Shown: in pieces, positions 46,938 to 59,944 of the stretch
How positions within the stretch are numbered: the stretch's first letter is position 1
How the letters are laid out: each line of letters starts with the position of its first letter
The notes under the pieces: model-generated
Seen by the model: the letters and a program-made list of their open reading frames with translations, nothing else
Told to the model about the DNA's origin: nothing
The model's database searches: none
Assembly (NCBI GenBank): GCA_003254925.1
Contig: QANZ01037782.1
Location: 1 to 64,000, forward strand
Origin: Chamaecrista fasciculata
Lineage: Eukaryota; Streptophyta; Magnoliopsida; Fabales; Fabaceae
DNA: 64,000 nucleotides
Reading direction: 5' to 3'
Position numbers and translations under genes: made by a program

Positions 46938-48681
46938 TGTCAGACAAAATGCACAAGGAGATCCTAGAGGGGGTGAATAGAATCTGAAATTTTTTCACAA
47001 ACTGTCAAGGAGTTCCTTTTATAAAAGCAGTTCCTTTACTGAAAATTTCACTTCCTTAATGAAAACGTCAGTTCCTTAACAAACAGTTTACTTCCTTGCC
47101 AAAACGTTCGGTTCCTTAGCAATCAATCTGCTTTCTTAGAAACAATTCAATTCCTCTAAGACAGTTTGTTTCTTTGAAAACAGTTTATCTCCTTAACAAA
47201 CATTTTTATCAAAAACCTTTTGTAACTTAACTCAAAATATAAAATGCAGAATAATAAAGAGTTAAGAGAGAGAGATGACACCACAAATTTATAGTGGTTC
47301 AAATAAAGATATTAATCCCTATAAAAGGATTTTCTCTCTATCCTACATCCACTTCCCAAGCACAAAGCAAAGGAATTTATATCACAGGCAAAACTAACCA
47401 ATACAAGGATGTCCAACCTTTCCAAGGATAACCAGAAACGGTTTTAAGGATCTTTTACAGTCTCACCACAAATATCCTCACCGGGTAGTATCAAGGTTCC
47501 TATAACACTCCTCTTACAGTGCAACCACTCACGGATCACCCTAAGGTTTCACAACAACCGAGGAAGACAACCTACCACCACTAGGATAACGAACGAATCA
47601 CTCTCCAAGTCCCTAAGCCTCTTATGTCAACCACACTCGGCTCACCACTAAGGGTTTCACAGAGGAGGAGGGGACTTATAACAAATGAAATGATTTGGGT
47701 TCTCTCACAAAGAGATGAATATCACACAGATAATTCCACTAAGGAATGATACAACAAATGTATGTAATAGCTCTTTAGCTCATAGCAACTTGTAAAATTT
47801 TTGTAATCTCTAAACTTGTGCGTTTGGCTTCATCTTCATTATATAGTTTATGTACAAGGAAGCTCCATAAGGAAATGATTTGAATTCAAGCTCCAACAGC
47901 TAGCAATTGATGATGCACATAAATGGTCTTCAAATTTTGTGGCTCATCGTCATTTAACTTCCATGTATGTTTGTTTTTCTAAGTAGGCAACTTTAATTTG
48001 CATTTTAACTTCATCAGGATTCAGCATCAATTTGTCAGGATCTGGCTGCAATCTGTTAGGATCTGCCAATTAGGATTTGAAATATTTCCATATATAGATC
48101 CTCGCATTTAAATAGAATACTTGAGTTAGGAAACTAATTTCAATAACTTCAATTATATAATATGCAATTAATTAACTCAAATTAGATCATTCCTAAACAA
48201 ATAACATATGTAATTATCACAAAGATTACCATTTAATGTTTTCGTAATCAATCATGATTCTTTCCATATTTAGATCCTTGCTCGAAATAAAATTATCAAG
48301 TTAGGAAACTAATTCCCTTTAATGAAATCACATATTAAGCAATTAGATAAGTCAATTAAGATCATTCCTAATCAGATAGCATGTGAATTGTTTGATATAA
48401 TCAAGCATTTAATAAGACACAAACAATCAAGGATATTTCTATATATATAAGAATCTGATTATGAACACTTGCAAATAATGATTAAATCATTCCAAATCAA
48501 TTTGCAACAGCCATATATCACATATTTAAGACATATTTCGAATCCACAATATTCCAAAAATAATAAAATATTTATTATAAAATTTTTGTAAATTATCAAA
48601 ATAAAATAAACGATAAAGGACATGCAAATCCTTAAGGACATGAAAACGTAAAGGAGTTCCTTAGCATCAGATTTCCCAACA
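46938..48681. mobile_element. Solo LTR, 1.74 kb
   Basis: Begins TGTCAGACAAAATGC, ends TTTCCCAACA, and is flanked by the 5-bp duplication GGATT (46933-46937 and 48682-48686). It contains AGGGGGTGAATAG and TTTATAGTGGTTC motifs often seen in plant LTRs. There are no coding domains. Its 5' part has a run of GTTCCTTA-type short repeats (47010-47200). Confidence 0.82.
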
Positions 48682-48686
48682 GGATT

Positions 48687-49380
48687 TTTTAAATTTAGGC
48701 TCAATTTTTTAGTTTTTATTTTGGGGCCTATTTTTTATTTTTTGGGTCGGACCAATCGAATCGGGTGGACTTTTAATAAGCCCAAAATCATGTCTACTTT
48801 GTACTAACTAAGTAAACAAATAATTATTATTTATGCGATCCATGTGCTTGACTAGGAAGATTTTCCTGAGGAGGAAAGGACTCTGTCGAATCATCTTGAT
48901 ATAACCAAGCCCTTTGATGTTTCAACACTAGAGGGTTGGGTTTTGGTCCTTTTGAGTTTTTTTTTTTATTTTTTTCAATCTTCCTTGATCCAAATTTTAA
49001 TTGTCCTTTCCACATGCAGAGTTTGGTCTAGAATTGGAAAATGTGGGAAGGGGAAACGTGAGGAAGAAGACTCGTTTAGCCGCCGGCAGTCGATCTTCGA
49101 TGGGTGGTAGGGGTCAATCATCCTCATCCGTAGGCTATTGAAGTGATTCCTCATCCAAGCCATTCTCTTAGGGCCACTTCTCACCTAGGTTCAAAAATTG
49201 TTCCTCATGAAAGCCCTTCTCCGGGCCGTTGAGGTAAGTTGATGACACTTGGGGAAAAGGAAGCTTGGGACCATGTCATTGTTGAGGCTAAAGGGAAGGG
49301 GTGGCGACTAGGAGTGCCTTAAAAAAGCATAAGGCTGTAGAGGAGTATAAAGGGAAGGGGTGGTGACAGCAATTTGATGA
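48687..49380. other. Intergenic / decayed transposon flank
   Basis: No clean ORF. The sequence leading into the coiled-coil ORF below probably belongs to the same decayed element. Confidence 0.35.
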
Positions 49381-50445
49381 GGGTTTAAACCCTTACGATC
49401 AAATGAGAGAAGGTTACAACTCCAAGGATTTTGAAAGAATAGCAAAGATCATTTGTGATTATTAGATGGAGACTGATTTGTGGGGGATTGCCCAATGTAA
49501 ACTAATTGAGGCAACCGCAATCTACGACACCCTTTTAATCAAGAGGGGATCCAAAAATCATAGTCTTGTTGAGAGGCTTACTGCGAAGAAAAAGAAAAGA
49601 ATCAAAAAATGAAAGAGGAGCTGGATCTAGCTCAAGATACCTCTTGATCTGACCATATTTCATCATATATTTTAGTGACATTTTAGGGCATTTTATATTC
49701 ATTTGGGATTCAATTGCATGCCTTTATGTCCTTTTATGATAAAATATGATGCCTTGAGGTTTGATGATTATTTGGACTATTTTGTGATTAATTGTGTAGT
49801 TTTCTCGGGTTTAATCTTTATCATTTGATTGATCCTCTTTATCCTGAGAATTCACTTAGTTTCTTGATGTTCTTGACAATTCTAAATATAGTCCAAAGCA
49901 TTGAAACACTCAAAGGGAGACCCGAGGATCATGGGAGACGAGTCAGAGACCAAATCAGCACAAAAATCTGAATTTTCCAGATCTCGCCGCGGATTTGGCT
50001 GTGGGCGGATTCCGCGGCAGAATCTGTGATTAATTTTAATTAACAAGGCCCAAGCCCGATTTGGATGATTCTGACCTAGATTTTTCAGGGATGAGCCGAA
50101 ATTTTGATATAGGAGGGTTCCTTAGGTCAATTGGAGGCTACACACTTGCTTAGAGAGAGTTTTACATATTCCATATCTCAGTTAGCGATTCTCATCATCT
50201 CGTGAAGTTTTTCGTGGAATCATGGCAGTCAACTCTGAAGTTATTCATCTGTCAACCATGAGCGGCTAAACACTCATACCCGGAGGAGCATTGGAGCAAA
50301 GCATGAACTAGGGTTTCATATTTAGGGAGTTCTTCTCACACTAGAATTAGGGTTTACTTTATTGTTCTTGATTTCTAGTTGAACCTGAGAACTATTTGTG
50401 AATTCTGATTCTTGATTAGGAACTTGGTTTTACTTGTTTAATTAT

Positions 50446-50877
50446 AGGGTAAATTACACTTTGGTACCCTGTGGTTTGACCCTATTTCACTTTGGTACCC
50501 TGTGGTTTGAAACTTGACACTTTGGTACCCTGTGGTATTCTCCATTAACACTTTGGTACCCTTTGGAGCTATTTTGTAATTTTAACCATAATAAATTTTT
50601 ACAAAAATTACATATTGACCCCAAACAAATTTTAAATTTTTCATTTTAGTCCCTATATAATATGTATCCAGGGACCTATTTGTAATTTTTTGAAAATTTT
50701 TTGGGGTCAATATGTAATTTTTGCAAAATTTGTTATGGTTAAAATTACAAAATAGATCCAAAGGGTACCAAAGTGTTAATGGAGAATACCACAGGGTACC
50801 AAAGTGTCAAGTTTTAAACCACAGGGTACCAAAGTGAAATAGAGTCAAACCACAGGGTACCAAAGTGTAATTTACCC
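50446..50877. repeat. Complete MITE inside the 5' LTR
   Basis: Begins AGGGTAAATTACACTTTGGT and ends AGTGTAATTTACCC, with target duplication TTAATTAT (50438-50445, 50878-50885). The 3' LTR at about 52312-52320 keeps the uninterrupted TTAATTAT site. Very similar to 39905-40334. Confidence 0.95.
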
Positions 50878-51450
50878 TTAATTATATCTTGATTGTAGCC
50901 CTAGAGTCTTTACTAGTTTAGTTATAATTATAGGTATATAGCTTTGACAATGATATTTGTTATAAAAATTGTGTTTCTTGATCTTCTTGATTATCAATTT
51001 AATGAAGGTTTTCAGTACTTGTTATGATTTATCTTGTTTGAGGTATTTTCATAATAATATTGTTAACCTAGGTCATTGAGTTATTAGTGACTACCTTAGG
51101 ATGATGTGTGTGCGATGCTCCATTTATCTTTAGTAGTGATGATTGCTTAATCCAATTGCTCTGTCGGGTACTCTCTCAATTCGGTTAATCGTTAATTTAT
51201 TATTATTGCCTTTCAATTCAGTCTTTCAATCATAAATCCAAAAATATTATTACTTTATTTAATTATTGTTTTAGGTCATAGATAATCACTTAAAGAACAA
51301 ATTTCCTTTGTTTTCACCCGATTAGTGATAATTTGGTATCGTTGCTTTTAAACTTTGCACAAAAGTTCCTCAAGAGATCGACTCGGATTGCACCACTATA
51401 GTGCATTAATTCCGATATTTTTGGCCACCTAGCGACGGGTACGATCAAAT

Positions 51451-51468
51451 TGGCGCCGTTGCCGGGGA
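51451..51468 (+). promoter_or_regulatory. Primer binding site (tRNA-Asp type)
   Basis: TGGCGCCGTTGCCGGGGA is complementary to the 3' end of plant tRNA-Asp and lies 3 bases after the LTR end. Confidence 0.85.
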
Positions 51469-53332
51469 ACTTTTCCCAAAGTTTAATGGTTGATTGTGCC
51501 AAGTTCTTGCGAATTGGGTTTTTCCGTTTTTTGTGTCTAGGGAGTCAATTTTAGTTTTGTTTTATTTGTTTAATTTTTCTTTCTTTAGTGTGCCGTGAGT
51601 CTTTAGTTAGTTTAATTTGTTTGAGTGTGGTAAATATTTTGATTTTAGGACCATTTTTCTGCTGGTTTTGGTTCAAAGATTTGCTTGGAAACTCACTTTT
51701 TGGTCAGTTTTTCCCTGATTTTTCTGTGCAGGATTTTTGAGTTTTTGCCGCGAAACTCACCGTGACATACTCAGTGGCAGAGTTCTGGAAATTCGGTTGT
51801 TCCTCACTGTTTTTCTGGCCGCCAAATTCGCCGGGAGCTACTCTGTGGTGGATTCCGCGGCAGAACTCCCCTATTTTTGAGAATCTTCTTCTCTCTTCAT
51901 CTCTCTTGCTCTTTTCTCTTGCTCTTTCCTCTGTGCATCATACTTTCACACTTTGACACATATTAGGACATCATTTGCTCTTATTTTTCTTGTTGTTTTG
52001 GTGTTGAATTAGTGTTGCATGCTTAGGAAAGTAAGGAACCTCTAAATCTGTTGAATCCTATTGAAAGAACTTATAGGAAGCTTTTCGTGGAATCATGGCA
52101 GTCAACTCTGAAGTTATTCATCTGTCAACCATGAGCGGCTAAACACTCATACACGGAGGAGCATTGGAGGAAAGCATGAACTAGGGTTTCATATTTAGGG
52201 AGTTCTTCTCACACTAGAATTAGGGTTTACTTTATTGTTCTTGATTTCTATAGTTGAACCTGAGAACTATTTGTGAATTCTGATTCTTGATTAGGAACTT
52301 GGTTTTACTTGTTTAATTATATCTTGATTGTAACCCTAGAGTCTTTACTAGTTTGGTTATAATGATAGGTATATAGCTTTGACAATGGTATTTGTTATAA
52401 AGATTGTGTTTCTTGATCTTCTTTATCATCAATTTAATGAAGGTTTTCAGTACTTGTTATGATTTATCTTGTTTGAGGTATTTTTATGATATTATTGTTA
52501 GCCTAGGTCATTGAGTTATTAGTGACTACCTTAGGATGATTTGTGTGCGATGCTCCATTTATCTTTAGTATTGATGATTGCTTAATCCAATTGCTCTGTC
52601 GGGTACTCTCAATTCGGTCAATCGTTAATTTATTATTATTGCCTTTCAAATCAGTCTTTTAATCATAAATCCAAAAATATTATTGATTTATTTAATTATT
52701 GTTTTAGGTCATAGATAATCACTTAAAGAACAAATTTCCTTTACTTTCACCCGATTAAAGATAATTTGGTATCGTTGCTTTTAAACTTTGCACAAAAGTT
52801 CCTCGAGAGATCGACTCTGATTGCACCACTATAGTGCATTAATTCCGGTATTTTTGACCACCTAGCGACGGGTGCGATCACCTCTCAAGCTCAATTGAGT
52901 TCTATAGCCAATTCTCAGAAGAAGTTGGAGGTTGATCTTGTAGAGAGCAAATTGAAGGAGAATGATCTTGAGGCTTCCCTTTCGAAAAGTAAAAAAAAAG
53001 GTTGAGGCTGACGCACTCAATTGGAAATCCGAAAAAGAGGGCTTCATGGGAATTTTTAGATAAAAGATGGTGGAGATGACATTTTATTCCTTCAAAAATG
53101 CCATCCACCAAGTAAAGCATCTGAATCAAGGTTGTCCTAGAGGTCTAAAGTTACGTGGGGTTGATCCTAGTATAAAGTTATTTCAAGACGGGATCCTGAG
53201 GCGAGTTCCCGATGTGGATGGTGATCTCGTAACTCGTGTTGACAACTCGAATTGGTCTAGTGGTGAAGAGGACATGGGTGGAGAGTCATCAAAAGATACT
53301 CGAGTTGGTCCTTCTGCGCCTTTAATTTTGTG

Positions 53333-53516
53333 ATTATTTTACTTTTTTTTGCTAGAAAAAAAATTTTATTTTTATTTTTTGTAAATATTTGGAAGATTGT
53401 TTATATTGGCGCTATGGATAATAATTGGGGATCATTATGGCTATTTAGCATGATCTCCTTTCAGCTCAAAGGCCAATAATTATTATAATTGTTGAGTGTT
53501 TGCGTATGTATTATTT
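53333..53516. other. Non-coding junction between decayed elements
   Basis: AT-rich, nothing recognised. Confidence 0.4.
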
Positions 53517-54345
53517 TTATGTATTATGAATGCACGGTTGGGTTGGATCTTCAATTTCGTCTTTTAGCTGGATACACTCGTCAGTTATATGTCCATAATC
53601 TCGATGGAACTTATAATATTTTGTGGTGTCCTGACAATTGTTCTTTATTGCTGGGAAGTTTAGGACATCTAGGGCATCAATCTCTTCTAGTATTTCGGAG
53701 GGGTCTTCGTTAAGAGTGATGTAAACCAAAATTCTCCCTCTAGGGGCAACTGATGTGATCTCTTTTCAATGCTTTGTCTTCGATCTTTGGACTTGTTAGT
53801 AGACCTATCCCTTTTCGAGCGATCCTCTCGTTCGCCCAATGTTGTAAGCATAGATTTTTTAGCTTGGAAAGCCTCTTTCTTAATGATGTATTCTTGGGCT
53901 CGGTCAATTAGATCGCTCAAATTCGTAAGTCGCTTGTGTGTCAATGAGGCTGATAATTGATTATTTTGAAAACCAGTGCAGATGACGTGAACTGACACAT
54001 CGTCTTTTAGCCCTGCGATATGCATTGATAGCTTGTTAAAACAATCCAAGTATTCTTTCAAGGGTTTCCCTTTGTTCTAGATGAATCCGGCCAAAGCATC
54101 AAAGGTTTTCCAAGTAACCCTACTAGTCGTGAATGTCCAGAGAAACAATTCAGATTTCGAACCAGTGAATAGAAGCATAAGGGAGTTCTATGAACCACTC
54201 CATGGCAACACCGGTGAAGGTGGTAGTGAAAATTCTACAGCTTTGGGGATCCTTCATTTTGGCATTGCCCATCAGTGCATGAAATCGTTTGAGGTGATCT
54301 TCCGGATCTTTATCGCCATTGTAGGTTCGATTTTGACAGGCATTT
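53517..54345 (-). mobile_element. Gypsy-type gag remnant
   Basis: Minus-strand frames read YNGDKDPEDHLKRFHALMG (about 54330-54270), then LKEYLDCFNKLSMHIAGLKD (about 54060), and finally YYKFHRDYGHITDECIQLKD (about 53610), a typical order for plant gypsy gag with a degraded zinc knuckle (first Cys replaced by Tyr). Frames change at about 54062 and 53700-53730. Protease, RT and integrase are absent. Confidence 0.75.
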
Positions 54346-55144
54346 TAGTATATGAATATGAATTGACTTCTGTACTTTTTGGTCCCTGAATCTATACAAA
54401 ATTATTTTTTGGCCACTGGATTTGAGAGAGAGACCAAATTGCTGATGATTGTGATTTTTCAGAGACTGAAACATATATTTTATTTATTCAGGGACCAATT
54501 CATTGAATTGATACAAATACATTGAGCAAATAGTAGATTTTCTTAAATTCTCATAGTATTTAGATTTTGGTTCCTTCGTACCATTGACATAAAGCACCTC
54601 CAGCCAGTTTTATAATAAAGCACTTTAATACAAATTTACAACACAAATTAAAACAATACTAAACACCAAACTTTAAAGAAATTCTATTATATTACGTTAA
54701 TCATAAAAGAAATACCAAACAGATCGCCATATTTCATTAAATTCAATTATCATTTTTACTCATATACAATTTTAAAATACATATACGTACAATTATTTTT
54801 ACCTACGACAATTATTACATACTGTTTTAAATAATTTCAAATCTTATAATCCACTTTAACAACAAATTGTCCAAATATCATTTCATTATCTAATTACATT
54901 ATTTTAACACTAATCCAATCCAATTCAATTTTCTAATGGAATGCAATTTTCATAATAGGCTCCCAAACAAGCCACTCATTCTCCCGCTGGCCAATCACCC
55001 TACAATAACTAATATAGGTGGGGCTCACAAATAAGAAATATCCATTGACAAAACTATTATCTTTGAGATTTTCCAACCATGATCATCAGAGGCTCGGATA
55101 CAGGGAGCATTCCAACTAAGCCTCTATCACTATAAATATATTTT
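54346..55144. other. AT-rich intergenic stretch
   Basis: No gene. 54370-54500 has GGTCCCTGAATCT / GGGACCAATTC blocks suggesting a degraded fold-back repeat. Confidence 0.4.
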
Positions 55145-55446
55145 TGTTATAAATAATATTGTTTGTGAATATCCATAATTGACTTTTGATATTTTCCATG
55201 TATAGAAGTTTGTAGTTTTCTCTGTAATTGTGTTTAACATCTTTAGTTTCCTATGTACATCAATACGAGTCTATCCCTTCATTATGTACATTAAGTTGGT
55301 ACATCTCTCTTATAGATCTTTTAGCTTATAAATAGAGACTTTAAGTGTTGATGTAAAGTTGATGATATCAGTTGAATGAAAGTATCATTCTCTCCTCCTA
55401 CTTTTCTCTCTACTTTGGATATTCTTATTTCTTATATTTTATAAAA
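55145..55446 (+). repeat. 5' LTR of the copia element
   Basis: 302 bp. Its end reads ATAAAA where the 3' LTR has ACAACA, so the terminal CA has mutated. Holds the TATA-like TTATAAATAGAG. Confidence 0.88.
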
Positions 55447-56054
55447 CGTTATCAGCACGAGCCTCTACCGGTTTGAGCTTTTGGCATATGTGCATGAGTC
55501 TACCCATCCAAGCTTTTGGCATCTGTTCATGGGTCTCTATCAATTTGAGTTTTTGGTAACCGAACATGAGCCTTTACCGACAAGTTTTTAGTAATTAAGT
55601 ACGAATTTCTTCGGTTTTTAGTTTTGGTTTTTAGTTTTGGGTAATTAAGGAGGTAAGTTAATTATATTTCAAGCTTTCTTGTTAAAATTACTAAAGGTAA
55701 GAAACTCTTATGTTCGATTGTTTATCATTATCATAATATATTTTTTATAAGTTTATTATTGTGGTCGTCTTCTTACGATTTGGAAATATTTCGTATAGCC
55801 CGAAGCTATATATGATTAAGTTTACATATGATTAATTAAAAGTGACTAAGTTACATGTAATTGCAGTTTCATATGTTTAAGTAGATGTGCTAAAACCATA
55901 TTATGTTCAAAATAAATGTTTTCTTGCCAAAATACCATATGATTTATTTTCATATGTTTAATTAAACCTCATTGAATCAATTATTGTATTCTTGCCAAAG
56001 ATTAGTGCATTGAAAGGTTATTGCACATATTGATAATTTATCAAGGGCAATAAT

Positions 56055-56285
56055 TTGGTATTTTGGCTATTGAAGCTGTTTAATATCATCCTTGACGACT
56101 AATAGACTTTAGCTATTGAAATTGTCTAATATCGGCCCCGAATGAATAGTTTGGCTATTGAAGCTGTCTTATATATCAAGCATAAAAGCTAATAGTTTGA
56201 CTATTGAAATGATCTAATAATGCCTTGAAGGAAATAGTTTGTCTATTGAAGCTATGTTATATCAGCCATGAAGGCTAATAGTCAA
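56055..56285 (+). repeat. Five imperfect ~44-bp tandem repeats in the copia leader
   Basis: The core GGCTATTGAAGCTGTCTAAT recurs with CTATTG at 56067, 56113, 56155, 56201 and 56243, i.e. alternating 46- and 42-bp spacing, with a GCCATGAAGGCTAATAG-type partner in each unit. Confidence 0.75.
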
Positions 56286-59200
56286 ATAGAATAACCTTGA
56301 AGGCAAACCTTGAAGGCGAATAAAAATATATTTTGACCAATTGCTAAAAGCAATTATGGTGCTTTTAAAAAAATATTTGTCAATAATCATGAAGACTAAC
56401 ATCAATCTAAATATTTGATAGACCTGAAGGCCTATATCAAAATAAATGTTTTATTTTAGATGTAGATTGATTGATGTATTTTTAGATTTGATATGTGATC
56501 ACAATTAATTTTGTGAAGTGTTTGATATGTCAAAATTATGGATATTGCGTCTCTAGAAGAGACGAGAGTGACAATATGTCAATTATTAAATGAGATTGTC
56601 ATTGATTTATTTTGACAAGTGAACATGAAGTTCACATTACATTTATGCTGATAATGATTAATTTTCTCTGAAAGAAAGAGAATTGAAAAATCTCACAAAG
56701 ATACTCTGGAAGAGTAATAATATATACTTTAGAAGAGTATGAATCTCATATTTACAAGATTATATTTCTTGACATAACCCAATAGTGGTGTGAAATTTGG
56801 ACACTATTAAAGTATGATATCATAAACTCAAGGACAATTTAAGTATATGATATGAATGAGTTCTTACATCACGGTATCTCAATAAATATAAAATAGTTCC
56901 TGAAGAACTAAATATGAGATAGTTCCCAAATATCTAAATCCATTTTATTTGATTTCTTTATTCATCTTCTTTATTTCTTTGAATTATATATAAAGTTCCC
57001 AAATAGAATATATATATATATATATTCTATTATTCATTGTTTATTTGGTTAATGATTTATATGTTAATAATGTGTTCTTTTATTTCTTTCATCATTTTCA
57101 TCTATCTTTATATGATTTCTTGTTTGAGTATAAATCATGTATCCATCATATTGTAAGTCATATGATCAAATATCTTGTTGAACTATATGAAGCTTTCATA
57201 AAGGAAAGAAAAAACTGTTATGGAGGAAAAAGTAAATATAATATCGGGCATGTGATCGTTTGCTCTAGAAGAACCCTCTAACTTATACTATATTTGTATT
57301 ATTATAATTAAAACATATGTTGTAATGAATCACAAATTCATTAACATATGTTGTAATGAACTAGAGGTTCATTAATTTAAAGGAGTAATGTACCAGAAGT
57401 TCATTAATTTAGAGGATACGTTTATAGTTTTGTATGACCGGTTAGACCATCCTAGTTTAAGAATAATGCGAACTCAAATTAATGCATATTAAAGAACCAA
57501 ATGTTTCTTATATATAATGAGTTCTTATCCTCCATGTTCTCAAAGAAAATTGGTTTTAAGACCATTACCAGCAAAAGTTGGGATTTCATCCCTTGAATTT
57601 TTGAATGTGTTCATAGAAAAATTGTGGACCTGAAGTGCCACCTTGTGGATATGTCGATCCATTTAGTTCAAATAAAAGGATTGAGCTTAAGTTTTGGATT
57701 ATTCCATTAAGAAAATTTGATAATGCTGGTGAATTTATATCACAAGTTTTAAAGGACTATTATATGTTAGTTGGGATAAATGTGGTACATCATGTTGTTT
57801 ATGTCCACACGGAAAGAAATTTTTTTGAATAATTAAATGTCTTCTGTTAATTACTAGACCATTATCTATGCTAAGAACTTAACTCCCTATTGGATTTAGG
57901 GGCATATCAATTTATATGATGCAGCACTTGTACGCATTAAACTAACAACGTATCAAAAATTCTCCTCTATGCTATTGGCTTTGAGTTAGGAGGAGAATAT
58001 CTCTCATTTAAAGATTTCTTTGGGTGTTGGATTTATATTGCTCCATCATGTGAATTAGCATGAGCCCCAACGAAAATTGAGAATATAAGTTGAGTATGGA
58101 TCTCGTTCAATTATTAAATGTCTTAAACTCCTGAAGGGAGATAGTTCATGACATGATTTGTCAATGAAATTAATTTTTCAGAATAAGAGGGAGAAAGAAA
58201 ATAGCTGGAAAAATGAATTACAAGGAATGCATGGTTATTACATTAATTTGATCCTCATGTGAACTTGAAGTTCAAAGAATAATTTGAAGAATATTACAAA
58301 TAAATTGCAAAATGCATTCACTGGCCCATAGAAATGACAAAGTCAAATATTTCAACTGGCAATGCTACAATATATATTGCGGTCCCTGAATAACACGGAA
58401 ATATTATAACAAATGAATATATACCACGCGTGAAGCGTGGTAGACTAATCGGTTCCAGAGATAAGAATCTTCAAAAATAAAAGGAGCATATGAAAAAGAT
58501 GGTCGAATCGAGGAAATATATGAAAGCATAATGAATGAAAAATCTCCGGAAGAAATTCAGGTACTTGGAATGAAGACAATAATTAGATCTCAATATGTTT
58601 ATTATTTCCAAAGTATGGAACTGATATGAAAAAATTTGTCGACAAAGTATTTACATATAATTTAGCACTACAAATTAAAATTATAAAACATGGAGGATCA
58701 TGAATAATAATTCGTTGAAGAATGTTGACGTGAACATTGACCAAATTGAAAAGAAATGATTCAAGATGAGTAAAACTCACTCGAGAAATGTGGAAATTTT
58801 TTGAATTGAAGTCCACAAACATGATGGTGTACAACCAGCATGATGATGTACAACCAGTTGAATATAAATAAGTCTTTGTGCGAAAAGAAACGAGCAAATT
58901 GAAATTTTGAGATTCAAAGACTAGAAATTTATTTTAAGGAGTTTAATTCTCCCGTGGTGGATGCAATTATTTTTTTTTAATATATGATCTGGCTGTTTAT
59001 AAAAGGCTTTGATGTCCAAATATTTGAAGGTGTGAAGTTAATTAATGGGGTAATCGAAATGAAAATGAAAGGATAAAGTCGTAAGATACCAACTCAAAGG
59101 TCTCACATTGACTATGTAAAGACATATTTTCTGGAGATGAATGCAATCCCCTTCAAAATAACATTGTATGAAAAACTTGATATACATCTAACGACTATGG

Positions 59201-59944
59201 TTATAGTTCATTCATATGGCTTATTGGACAATGAAATTTATATGAAAAACTCTAATGGGTTATAGGAAGCATGTCAGTTTTCTTGTTCAATAAAGATAAA
59301 TAAAATCTTACATGAGTTTTAAAAAAAACATGGACATATGTGGTACAATTGTCTCAAGAAATATTATGTCTATATGCTCTCATAAAGCGATATGGATCAA
59401 AATGTGTGATCAATACTGTGTATATTTATTATTGTTGGAACTCCTAAAGAGCTCAAAACATAGTAAAATATTGATAGAAATAGTTTTGCAAGAAAGATTT
59501 TGCAAAAATAAAATTTTGTCTCATCTTACAGGTTAAGCATATTATAATAGTGAGATTATTACTCAAATTATATAGAAAGTGTATTAAGATAGTTTCACAT
59601 GGATAAGGTGCATGGACAAGATGCATCCATGATAGTTAGATAAATCATTTTAAGTGATAAAGTATCCTTTTAACCTCAAATGAAGATGAAATTCGTTGGT
59701 CCTGTAGTACCATATCTTAATATTATAAGAGGATTAATGTTTTCGGTATACTTGCTAGCAAGATATAGTTCTGCATTAATCAAAAGACATTAAGGAATGA
59801 AAAATATTTTAAAGATAAAGGTTTATTTTATTTAAATAAATTTACTTCACCATTCCTTGATGATGTATATGCTAGTTGATTATCTGATCTTCAGAGACAT
59901 ATATAAAGAAAATCAAGAAAGTGTTTAGTTGAGACTACTAATTT

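Larger units (their letters stand above)
49645..52880 (+). mobile_element. Athila/gypsy-like LTR retrotransposon deletion derivative
   Basis: Flanked by CCTCT on both sides (49640-49644, 52881-52885). The 5' LTR is 49645-51447 (TGATCTGACC...GATCA, including a later MITE). A primer binding site follows at 51451-51468. Only about 0.6 kb of internal non-coding leader remains, then a partial 3' LTR from about 52078 that aligns to 50213-51447 and ends GGTGCGATCA. All coding domains and the first part of the 3' LTR are deleted. Confidence 0.88.
49381..53332 (+). pseudogene. Decayed coiled-coil transposon ORF, split by an LTR element
   Basis: Coding remnants on the plus strand run from about 49440 (WGIAQCKLIEATAIYDTLL, then a Lys-rich helix) to 49644 and resume at 52881 with an Ala/Gln/Lys/Glu-rich helix. 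An indel follows near 52990, then a C-terminal segment that ends at a TGA after LIL (53330). Removing the intervening element with one CCTCT copy restores the frame across the junction. The long charged helix and acidic tail resemble the accessory ORF of plant gypsy-type elements. Stops and frameshifts make it non-functional. Function unknown. Confidence 0.6.

Noticed and set aside
51451..51468. tRNA-Asp gene fragment
   Set aside because: Only the 18 bases complementary to the tRNA 3' end are present, directly after an LTR end, so it is a primer binding site.
56055..56285. CRISPR-like array
   Set aside because: The units are imperfect, contiguous tandem repeats without unique spacers, inside a plant retrotransposon.
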